The notes below the pieces were generated by a model, which saw nothing but the letters and a program-made list of their open reading frames with translations, searched no databases and was not told where the DNA came from. 64,000 nt of DNA, taken from contig NZ_BMRK01000013.1 in the NCBI RefSeq assembly GCF_014648595.1, forward strand, positions 1 to 64,000. Direction: 5' to 3'. Every line of letters starts with the position of its first letter. Position 1 is the first letter of the stretch. The DNA is from Nocardioides luteus (GTDB lineage: Bacteria > Actinomycetota > Actinomycetes > Propionibacteriales > Nocardioidaceae). Positions 17,820 through 25,729 of the stretch are shown here, one piece after another. Made by a program: the position numbers and the translations under genes.

Positions 17820-17850
17820 CGAACAAGCGTTCGATGTGAACACCTGTTCG
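17820..17850. promoter_or_regulatory. Two tandem LexA (SOS) boxes upstream of recA
   Basis: CGAACAAGCGTTCG (17820-17833) and TGAACACCTGTTCG (17837-17850) both fit the actinobacterial GAAC-N4-GTTC box, 17 bases apart. They could control a distal recA promoter, and possibly the 3' side of the DUF4396 transcript. Confidence 0.65.
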
Positions 17851-17883
17851 GGCGTGTCGGGAGCGACCAGGGGCTCAGCGCTG

Positions 17884-18591
17884 CTACATCTCCCCCTGCT
17901 CGGAAGAGGATGGACCGCCGCCCATCTCGTCGGCCACGGCGACCGAGAGACCACCGAGCATGAAGGCGACGATCACCGCCGCCAGAGCACCGCTGGAGAA
18001 CGCCGGGATATGGCGCCGGAAGCCCTCCTGGACCGCCTCCGCGCCGTGGTACTCGTGCGTCAGCGCATGCCCCTTCCCGCGCTGGAGGAGGTAACGGTTG
18101 ACCGGGAAGGCGGCGACGAACGCGACCGCGAGGGCGATCATCATCCCGACCCAGAAGACGACGTTGACCAGACCCGCCTCCATGGCCCCCGGGATGAACG
18201 CCATGACCAGGTTGTCGACCACCTCCATGGTCGCGATGGAGAGGGTGTCGGCGGCGAGCACGACGGAGAACGCGGCACCGAGGGCGAGGCCGGACTTGAG
18301 CAGCGGCAGCGTCGAGAGGGTGTAGCCGAAGGCGAACGCGAGGGCGATCGCCACGACGATGGTCCACCCGGTGCTCAGCCCGACCGCGGTGCCGATCATC
18401 AGCCCCGCGATCTCCCCGATCGCACACCCGGTGAGGCAGTGCAGCGTGGCGCTGGCCGCCATCGCGTTCACCCCGGCGCCGCCGTGCCCACCGTGCCCAC
18501 CGTGCCCACCGTGCCCGGTGTGTCCGGCGTGGCCGGCGTGCTCGTGACCCGCGTGGTCATGTCCTGCGTGGATGTGCTCGTGCGACGTCAT
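17884..18591 (-). CDS. DUF4396 membrane protein with His-rich N-terminus
   Basis: 235-residue integral membrane protein. The first 42 residues are packed with His/Gly (HEHIHAGHDHAGHEHAGHAG and more), a likely metal-binding tail. Four or five hydrophobic helices follow, with LHCLTGCAIGEIAGLMIGTAVG carrying two Cys. The core matches DUF4396 proteins. ATG 18591 has AAGGGAG. Its promoter contains a CsoR-like operator, pointing to copper-inducible expression and a role in copper handling. The ionic specificity is an inference. Confidence 0.8.
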   Translation of the reverse strand: MTSHEHIHAGHDHAGHEHAGHAGHTGHGGHGGHGGHGGAGVNAMAASATLHCLTGCAIGEIAGLMIGTAVGLSTGWTIVVAIALAFAFGYTLSTLPLLKSGLALGAAFSVVLAADTLSIATMEVVDNLVMAFIPGAMEAGLVNVVFWVGMMIALAVAFVAAFPVNRYLLQRGKGHALTHEYHGAEAVQEGFRRHIPAFSSGALAAVIVAFMLGGLSVAVADEMGGGPSSSEQGEM

Positions 18592-18627
18592 GTCGCTCCC
18601 TTGCTCGAGAGTCGTACCTTCCCTCAA

Positions 18628-18656
18628 TTCATACCCCATAGGGGTATGCTTGGCAA
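18628..18656 (-). promoter_or_regulatory. Promoter with CsoR-like copper operator
   Basis: On the minus strand TTGCCA (18656-18651) and TATGAA (18633-18628) are 17 bases apart. The palindrome ATACCCC-ATA-GGGGTAT (18631-18647) fills the spacer. This matches the G/C-tract palindrome of CsoR-family operators. It lies between the divergent DUF4396 and DUF6153 genes and may serve both. Confidence 0.65.
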
Positions 18657-18717
18657 GCGATATCGGCCTCGGGACCCCGCTTTGTCCGTCCACGAGCGAC
18701 TCCTTAAGGTGTGCGGT

Positions 18718-19167
18718 GTGTGGACGGCAGCACGAACGGACCGGAGGACCCCGAGGTTCGTACGCGCCCTGCTGCTGGCCGCGGTCGTGGCCACCGTCGC
18801 CGGCCTGCTCGCCATGCACGCGCTGAGCCCGCACGGCACCGCAACCGACGGTGAGCACGGTCCGCTGACCCTTCCCGCCGCTCATGTCGGGCACACCCAC
18901 GCCCTCGACCACGCCGCCCGGACCGGGCACGCAACCGGACACACCGACCACACCGGAGACCCGGGTGACGGGCACACGGCGATGATGCTGTGCGCGGCGT
19001 TCCTGATCGCGGTGGGAGCTCTGCTGCTGAGCAGGCTGCGGCGTACGCCGGTGTGGTGGTTCGCCCGCTCCCCCGGCCTCCCCCGGCGCGGCGACCCGAT
19101 GCGGCTGGTCTCCCGTCCTGCGACAGGCCCTCCGGCCGTCTGGGCCTACTCCGTCATCAGGTGCTGA
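18718..19167 (+). CDS. Small membrane protein, DUF6153-like, His-rich loop
   Basis: 149 residues with an N-terminal helix (ALLLAAVVATVAGLLAMHAL), a His-rich extracytoplasmic loop (HVGHTHALDHAARTGHATGH) and a second helix (MMLCAAFLIAVGALLL), then a basic tail. The plan fits actinobacterial DUF6153 proteins. GTG 18718 is chosen because AAGGTG lies at proper distance; GTG 18709 is an alternative. The next gene encodes a DUF305 lipoprotein, so the pair likely works in periplasmic metal binding. Confidence 0.65.
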   Translation: MWTAARTDRRTPRFVRALLLAAVVATVAGLLAMHALSPHGTATDGEHGPLTLPAAHVGHTHALDHAARTGHATGHTDHTGDPGDGHTAMMLCAAFLIAVGALLLSRLRRTPVWWFARSPGLPRRGDPMRLVSRPATGPPAVWAYSVIRC

Positions 19168-19216
19168 TCGGCGCTCGACGCCCGACGAACAGCACTTCGA
19201 CAAGGAGAAACACCAG

Positions 19217-19852
19217 ATGCGTACGCACCGTTCCATCGTCCGCGCCACCTGCGCCGCAGCCGGGCTGACCGTGCTGCTGACGCTCTCCGCGTGTGGCGGC
19301 GAGGAGGCCGAGAAGCCCCAGGAGCTCTCGGAGACCGAGCACAACAAGGCCGACGTCGCCTTCGCGACCGACATGATCCAGCACCACGCCCAGGCGATGT
19401 CGATGGTCGACATGACCATGGACCGCGATCTCGATCCGGAGGTCCAGGGGCTCGCCGACGGGATCCGGGCGGCCCAGAGCCCCGAGATCGAGACCATGTC
19501 AGGCTGGCTGCAGCAGTGGGGCGAGGAGGTGCCCTCGACGATGCGCGACCACGTCAACGGCGGTCATGAGGGTCACGGCGACGACGAGTCCAGCATGTCC
19601 GACGCGATGAAGGACATGGACGACATGCCCGGGATGATGTCGGCCGAGGACATGGAGGCCCTGGAGAAGGCCTCGGACGCCGAGTTCGAGGACATGTGGC
19701 TCGAGATGATGGTCGAGCACCACCAGGGCGCGATCGAGATGTCCGAGACCGAGCAGGACAGCGGCCGGTTCAAGCCGGCCGTCGACCTCGCCGGCACCGT
19801 CATCGAGACGCAGTCCGACGAGATCGACACCATGGAGAAGCTCCTCGGCTGA
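19217..19852 (+). CDS. DUF305 lipoprotein
   Basis: 211-residue secreted lipoprotein: basic N-terminus, hydrophobic stretch and lipobox LSAC around residue 26. Two DUF305 half-repeats follow, each with a paired-His helix (DMIQHHAQAMSMVDM and MMVEHHQGAIEMS), separated by a Met/Asp-rich linker (MKDMDDMPGMM). His and Met richness suits copper binding at the cell surface. It has an AAGGAG ribosome site and an ATG start. It is downstream of the DUF6153-like gene and is followed by a strong hairpin. Confidence 0.88.
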   Translation: MRTHRSIVRATCAAAGLTVLLTLSACGGEEAEKPQELSETEHNKADVAFATDMIQHHAQAMSMVDMTMDRDLDPEVQGLADGIRAAQSPEIETMSGWLQQWGEEVPSTMRDHVNGGHEGHGDDESSMSDAMKDMDDMPGMMSAEDMEALEKASDAEFEDMWLEMMVEHHQGAIEMSETEQDSGRFKPAVDLAGTVIETQSDEIDTMEKLLG

Positions 19853-19864
19853 GGGGCACCTCGC

Positions 19865-19891
19865 GGGCAGGGTCGCTCAGCGGCCCTGCCC
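19865..19891. terminator. Bidirectional hairpin between the DUF305 and MFS genes
   Basis: GGGCAGGGTCGC pairs with GCGGCCCTGCCC (12 pairs including one T-G) around a TCA loop, 12 bases after the DUF305 stop and overlapping the convergent MFS stop. Confidence 0.7.
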
Positions 19892-21139
19892 GTCCGCCGG
19901 TGTGGCGGCCGAGCGGCGGGCCACGTACGCAGCGCCGAACAGCACCGCGACGAGCAGGATGGTGCCGAGCGCGAGCGTCGGGTAGCCGGCCAGGTCGACG
20001 ACGACTCCCGAGAGCGCTCCGGCAGCGGCGGCTGCGACGCCCATGATCAGGTCGGCGGTGCCCTGGACGTCGGCGCGCACCTCGAGAGGGGTGTGGTCGG
20101 CGACCGAGGTGGCCGCGGCGATGGTGGCGAGCGACCAGCCGAGACCCAGCAGGAAGAGGCCGAGGAAGATCCGGCCCGAGCTGCCCTGCGGAGCGGCGGC
20201 GCACAGGACCAGCGCCACCAGGAGCACCCCGCCCCCGAGCGCCATCACGTCAGCCCGGCCCAAGCGGTCGGCCAGCCAGCCCGAGACCGGCGCGAAGGCG
20301 AACATCCCCAGGACGTGAGCACTGATCACCAGGCCGATGACCTCCAGGCCGGCGCCGCCGTGCTCCATGTGGAGCGGGGTCATCACCATCACCGCCACCA
20401 TGGTGGCGTGCGCGGCCGCCTGCCCGGCGACCGCCGCGGCGAGCGCGGGACGTTCGCGGATCACGGCGAGCGCCCGACGCCAGCTCCTGCCCGGTGCCCG
20501 CGTCGTCGCGGGCGCGCCCTGCCGGGCGACCAGGAGCGGGTCAGGGCGCAGGAACAGCCCGACCACGAGAGCGGCGGCCAACATCCCGATCGCGCCGAGC
20601 GCGAACGGTCCGGTCAGGACCGGGATCCCGACGGCGTCGGAGAAGAGCTCGGAGACCCCGGTCAGGTTGGGGCCGATCACCGCGCCGACCGTGGTCGCCC
20701 AGACCACCACCGACAGCGCCCGTGCCCGACTGGTCGCCGGAGCCAGGTCGGTGGCCGCATAGCGGGCGCCGTTGTTCGCGGCGGTCGTCGCACCGAGCAG
20801 CACCGCGCCGACCAGGAGCAGCGCCATCGACCCGACCACGCCGGCCAGCACCGCCAGCAGGCCACCGCTCGCCCCGAGCAGATAGCCGGCCAACAGCCCG
20901 AACCGGCGTCCGCGGGCGTCCATCACCCGCCCCAGGACGTACGCAGCCACAGCAGCGCCCAGCACCTGGGTCGTCTGCGAGAGACCCGCCATCGACTCCG
21001 ACCCGGACAGGTCGCGCGCGAGCAGGGAGGCGGTCGCGATGCCGATCGTAATGCCCATCGCGCCGACCGCCTGGGTGGCGACCAGAGTGAGGATGGTGCG
21101 CCTCTGGATCGCAGCCACCCCGGCCGGCGCGTCGAGCAT
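19877..21139 (-). CDS. MFS transporter
   Basis: 420-residue, about 12-helix major facilitator superfamily protein. The motif-A-like loop is YVLGRVMDARGRRFGLLAGYLLG, with a related loop in the second half, SGWLADRLGRADVMALGG. A drug-exporter-like role is plausible; the substrate is unknown. ATG 21139 overlaps the stop of the DUF3046 gene (TGATG), so it is coupled to it. It shares a convergent terminator with the DUF305 gene. Confidence 0.85.
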   Translation of the reverse strand: MLDAPAGVAAIQRRTILTLVATQAVGAMGITIGIATASLLARDLSGSESMAGLSQTTQVLGAAVAAYVLGRVMDARGRRFGLLAGYLLGASGGLLAVLAGVVGSMALLLVGAVLLGATTAANNGARYAATDLAPATSRARALSVVVWATTVGAVIGPNLTGVSELFSDAVGIPVLTGPFALGAIGMLAAALVVGLFLRPDPLLVARQGAPATTRAPGRSWRRALAVIRERPALAAAVAGQAAAHATMVAVMVMTPLHMEHGGAGLEVIGLVISAHVLGMFAFAPVSGWLADRLGRADVMALGGGVLLVALVLCAAAPQGSSGRIFLGLFLLGLGWSLATIAAATSVADHTPLEVRADVQGTADLIMGVAAAAAGALSGVVVDLAGYPTLALGTILLVAVLFGAAYVARRSAATPADGQGR

Positions 21140-21333
21140 CACCGATCACGCGCCGGCAGCTCCAGGGCCTTCCAGACGGCGGCCCAGACCTCCTTCGGCG
21201 GCACCCCGTCGTCGAGCGCCTCCTGGGCGGTGCGACCGCCCAGGTCGCCCATCACGAACTGGCGCGCCCAGGCGCGCGAGTAGCCCGCGCCCAGCGCATC
21301 GTCCATCCGGGACCAGAACTCCGTGTGTCTCAT
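21139..21333 (-). CDS. DUF3046 protein
   Basis: 64-residue conserved actinobacterial protein (MRHTEFWSRMDDALGAGYSRAWARQFVMGDLGGRTAQEALDDG in short segments), the DUF3046 type. In Mycobacterium tuberculosis the homologue Rv2738c sits immediately upstream of recA. Here it is 3.5 kb upstream with the MFS and metal genes between. Function unknown. Confidence 0.88.
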   Translation of the reverse strand: MRHTEFWSRMDDALGAGYSRAWARQFVMGDLGGRTAQEALDDGVPPKEVWAAVWKALELPARDR

Positions 21334-21348
21334 CGACCCGAATGCTAC

Positions 21349-22509
21349 TCAGCCTCCGGCTGCGACTAAGCCGCGCCGGCGAGCGAGCACGTCGAGCCAG
21401 ACGTCGCCGATCCTGCTGTCGGCGTGACCGACCTCGACGACGTCCCAACCGGCCTCGTCCAACGCCGCCCGCAGGTCGGGCTCGCGCCAGTAGACGAAGA
21501 GGCGCGGCGCGTCGACGTGGCCTCGGCTGGTCCACTCCTCACCGTCGCCCTCCTTCATCGAGACGTGCAGCGCGCCGCCGGGGCGGGTCACCTCGGCGAG
21601 CCGTCCGAGCACCGCGGCAAAGTCGTCCCGGGCCACGTGCAGCAGCGTCGCCGATGCCCACACGCCGGCGTAGGGGACGTCGGGGTGGACCGGGTCGCGG
21701 AGGTCGTCGGTGAGCGGGTCCAAGCAGGCCGCGGCGTACCCCTGCTTGCGCAGGTGGGCCACGAACCCCTCGCTGATGTCGGTGCGGCGCACCCGCACTC
21801 CCCCGGCCTCGAGGGCTTTGGCGTCGTGGCCCGGGCCGCTGCCGATCTCGAGCACGTGGTCACCCGGCTCGAGCTCGGCCAGGAACCGGTCCAGCAGCGA
21901 CCGGGTCTCCTCGGCGAACGAGTTGCCCTGGACGTACGTCGCGACGCTGGCGTCGTAGGCCGCGACCGTCGCCCGCTTGGCCGCCGAGCGTACGTCCCAG
22001 AGGTGGTGGACGACGTCGTGGAGGTGGTATCGGCCGAGCGACTCGATGCTGAAGACGTCGCCGTTGGACCGAATGCCACGACGGCCCCAGGCGTCGGGCG
22101 GGACCTTCTCGTAGATCCTGGCCACCACATCGGCGGCGTCCATCAGCTCCTCGGCGACGACCGCCGGCTCCTGACCCGCGTAGTCGTTCTCGCGCGCGGC
22201 CTCGTCCTGGTCCCAGTTGGCGAAGCGGGGCTCGTCCTCGGTCAGCATCCATTCGAGCCGCTCGCCGAAGATGCGGTGGACGTCGCGTACGTGGGCGCCG
22301 TACTCCAGCGCCGACCACACCCCCGGCTGGGGCCGGTCGCGCGCGTTGTCGGCGTCGAGGTAGACCTCCCAGTAGGTCGCGTTGTCCCGGACGATCTCGG
22401 GGAGCCGGTCGGCGGTGACGGCACCGGCGACGAAGCCGCACTCCGGGCAGGGCCGGTCGAGGACCCAGGTCCAGTCCTTGGTGTCGGGCTCGATCGCGTC
22501 GTAGCTCAT
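21349..22509 (-). CDS. DinB-like domain fused to SAM methyltransferase
   Basis: 386 residues in two parts. Residues 1 to about 185 form a DinB/mycothiol-dependent maleylpyruvate isomerase-like four-helix domain, with metal-ligand-type His in ALEYGAHVRDVHRIF and GRYHLHDVVHHLWDV. From about 190 a class I methyltransferase follows: VLEIGSGPGHDAKALEAGG (motif I), VRRTDISEGFVAHLR, YAGVWASATLLHVARDD and EVTRPGGALHVSMKEG. A CPEC pair is near the N-terminus. The fusion suggests a thiol- or metal-dependent step joined to methylation; the substrate is unknown. Confidence 0.8.
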   Translation of the reverse strand: MSYDAIEPDTKDWTWVLDRPCPECGFVAGAVTADRLPEIVRDNATYWEVYLDADNARDRPQPGVWSALEYGAHVRDVHRIFGERLEWMLTEDEPRFANWDQDEAARENDYAGQEPAVVAEELMDAADVVARIYEKVPPDAWGRRGIRSNGDVFSIESLGRYHLHDVVHHLWDVRSAAKRATVAAYDASVATYVQGNSFAEETRSLLDRFLAELEPGDHVLEIGSGPGHDAKALEAGGVRVRRTDISEGFVAHLRKQGYAAACLDPLTDDLRDPVHPDVPYAGVWASATLLHVARDDFAAVLGRLAEVTRPGGALHVSMKEGDGEEWTSRGHVDAPRLFVYWREPDLRAALDEAGWDVVEVGHADSRIGDVWLDVLARRRGLVAAGG

Positions 22510-22581
22510 GACATCAATCTTGACGGCCCGGGCAGGGGCTCACCAGCGAGATCCTGCCTGTGAGACGCGACGTCCTGCCGC

Positions 22582-23394
22582 TCAGGTGAGGAGTAGGGAG
22601 TCGAGGCGGCGTCGCACGATGACGAGGCCGATCGCGCCGAACGCCAGCAGGTAGACGACCGAGGCGAGCGAGCCCCACGACGGCACCCCGAGGGTGAGCT
22701 CGCGACACAGCACGACACCGCGGTAGAGCGGGGTGAGCTCGACGATCCAGCGCAGCCACCCTGGGAAGGCGGTGATCGGGAAGAAGGTGGCGCTGAACAG
22801 GAACATCGGCATCATCGCGAGGGTGATCTTCTCGAAGTCCTGCCAGGAGGTCATGTAGGTCGTCAGCGCCATGCCGACGGCGCCGAACGCCGACCCGATC
22901 AGCACGGCCGCGGGGAGCACCAGGAGCGCCCACCAGGAGTGGACCAGGTCCATCGCGAGCATGATCAGCAGGAAGGCGCCGACGTAGATCGCGCTGCGCA
23001 GCTGGTTCCAGAGGAGCTCGCCGACCGCGATGTCGAGGGTGCGCAGCGGGGTGGCCAGCATCTGGTCGTAGAGCTTGTTGTACTTCAGCTTGAAGAAGAA
23101 GTTGAAGGTCGCGTCGAGAAGGGCGCCGTTCATCGCCGAGGCGGCGATCATCCCGGGGGCGACGAAGTCGCGGTACTCGATCGGCTCGCCGGCGTAGGTG
23201 AAGCCGGTGACGATCGCACCGACGCCGATGCCGATCGAGAACAGGTAGAAGACCGGCTCGAGGAAGCCGGTGACGAAGACCAGCCAGCTGCGCCGGTAGA
23301 CGAGGACGTTGCGCCACAGCAGCAGCCGCGCCGCCTCCCCGCCGCGCAGCGGTCGGGCGACCGCGGTGCTCACGGCTGCGTTGAGGATCGCCAT
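22582..23394 (-). CDS. ABC-2 type exporter permease B
   Basis: 270-residue membrane protein with six hydrophobic helices of the ABC-2 (DrrB-like) family; DTIxDQ-like text is LYDQMLATPLRTLDIAVGELLWNQL. It is the last gene of a three-gene exporter unit, 1 base after permease A. It probably forms the heteromeric transmembrane part of a drug or lipid exporter. Confidence 0.87.
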   Translation of the reverse strand: MAILNAAVSTAVARPLRGGEAARLLLWRNVLVYRRSWLVFVTGFLEPVFYLFSIGIGVGAIVTGFTYAGEPIEYRDFVAPGMIAASAMNGALLDATFNFFFKLKYNKLYDQMLATPLRTLDIAVGELLWNQLRSAIYVGAFLLIMLAMDLVHSWWALLVLPAAVLIGSAFGAVGMALTTYMTSWQDFEKITLAMMPMFLFSATFFPITAFPGWLRWIVELTPLYRGVVLCRELTLGVPSWGSLASVVYLLAFGAIGLVIVRRRLDSLLLT

Positions 23395-23395
23395 C

Positions 23396-24225
23396 TCAGG
23401 AGACCAGCCTCTCGGCGAGCTTGCGGATCGCCAGCCACCAGCACACGGCGGCCAGGACGACGAGGTAGACGACGTGGAGCGCGGCCACGCCCCAGTCGAG
23501 CCTGCCGAGGGTGAGCATGCGGGTCAGGTCGACGCCGTGCCACAGCGGCGAGGCCATCGCGATCTTCTCGAGCACGGAGCCGAGGTTGCCGATCGGGAAG
23601 AAGGTGCCGCTGAAGAGCGTCAGCGGGATCATCCCGAGCCGGAAGATCAGCGCGAAGGACTCCTCGCCCCTGATGGACAGGGAGAACAGCAGCACCGGCG
23701 TCGTGAAGGCGAGCACGACCAGCCCCTGCAGCACCCACGCCGCGAGCACGCCCCAGAACGTGTCGAAGACCCCGAATGCGGCCAGGACCAGCAGGAACAC
23801 CCCACAGGCGAGCAGCGTACGCAGCACCACCCAGGCGACCTGGGCCAGCACGATGTGGGAGGGAGCCAGCGGCGAGGCGATCATCGAGTAGTAGATCCGC
23901 TGCCACTTGAGCATGCCCATCACCGGATAGGTCATCTCGGCGAAGGCGATGTTCATCGAGTGGGCAGCGACCATGCCGGGAGCCACGAACGCCAGGTAGG
24001 TCGTGGCGCCGTCGAGCGTGGCCGGGTCGGCCTCGATGAAGCCGCCGAGGAGCACGCCGAGCGCCAGGACGTAGAGGAAGGGCGTCACGAACGTGGTGAC
24101 CACCGCACCCTTCCAGGTGCGCGCGGCGACGGTGAGCCAGTAGTCGACCATCCGGAGCGCACCGGAGACGAGCCCCGAGGGGGCGGTCGGCGTCGACGGG
24201 GTCGCCGGGGCGTAGTCGGTCGCCA

Positions 24226-24226
<1 letters not shown>
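23396..24226 (-). CDS. ABC-2 type exporter permease A
   Basis: 276 residues, paralogous to permease B (shared patterns TFVTPFLYVLALGVLLGGFI and WQRIYYSMIASPLAPSHIVLAQVAWVVLRTL in segments). It has six predicted helices. Its start overlaps the ATPase stop by one base, so the three genes are coupled. Confidence 0.87.
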
Positions 24227-25155
<929 letters not shown>

Positions 25156-25227
25156 GTCGGTAAAGACTAGATGGGCGCACCGACGAATTGCGATGGGATT
25201 GATCGACTCGTCCTCCGGCCCGGTGAA

Positions 25228-25587
25228 CTAGCTGCCCTGCTCCTTCTGGCGCCGGATGTAGTCGCGCATCCGCTGCGGTACGCCGACCCGGGCCGCGTCG
25301 TAGGACGGGATCCCGCGCTTGTCGGCGAACTTGTGGGCCCACTGGGCCGACGGCACCCGCCGCCGGGCCCACTCGCCGTCGAAGGCGACCAGCAGCAGGG
25401 TCACCTCGCTGACGACGGTGCGTGGCTCGACGAATCCCTCGACGCCCCGTCGGGTCTCGACGAACTGCTCGAGATGCTTGATGTCGGTGGCGTCCGCGGC
25501 ACGCACCCGCGTGGACCCGGTGTAGCTCTCACCCGTGGGACGGCTCATCCGCGTCCCGCGGCGTCGGAAACGATCGAACAGGCTCAC
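25228..25587 (-). CDS. Hypothetical protein, 119 residues
   Basis: Not recognised. It begins with basic residues (SLFDRFRRRGTRMSRPTG). A folded part follows, TDIKHLEQFVETRRGVEGFVEPRTVVSEVTLLLVAFDGEW, with a C-terminus rich in Arg/Gln. GTG 25587 is chosen since frames upstream overlap the helR promoter; ATG at MSRPTG is an alternative. Divergent from the helicase gene. Confidence 0.6.
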   Translation of the reverse strand: MSLFDRFRRRGTRMSRPTGESYTGSTRVRAADATDIKHLEQFVETRRGVEGFVEPRTVVSEVTLLLVAFDGEWARRRVPSAQWAHKFADKRGIPSYDAARVGVPQRMRDYIRRQKEQGS

Positions 25588-25636
25588 GACGCAAGTGTGC
25601 CCGTCGCCGCCCAACGGTGGGTCCCGAACAAACCTG

Positions 25637-25666
25637 TTGGGCCGCATCTTCGTGGTCGCATATGTT
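25637..25666 (+). promoter_or_regulatory. Possible sigma-70-type promoter of the HelR-like gene
   Basis: TTGGGC (25637-25642) and TATGTT (25661-25666) are 18 bases apart upstream of the helicase gene. The fit is moderate. No rifampicin-associated-element-like palindrome is seen here. Confidence 0.35.
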
Positions 25667-25729
25667 GGAACCTTTGACCCCATGCCCCTCGAGCCGTTCG
25701 GCCACGGACGGAGAAACGATGGTTCAGCC

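Noticed and set aside
17638-17826. Longer RecA starting upstream of 17637
   Set aside because: The added residues are not part of RecA, and AGGAAGG lies directly before the ATG at 17637; the PafBC-type promoter also falls in this segment.
25621-25729. Rifampicin-associated element upstream of the HelR-like gene
   Set aside because: No palindrome of the reported type is visible in the upstream region.
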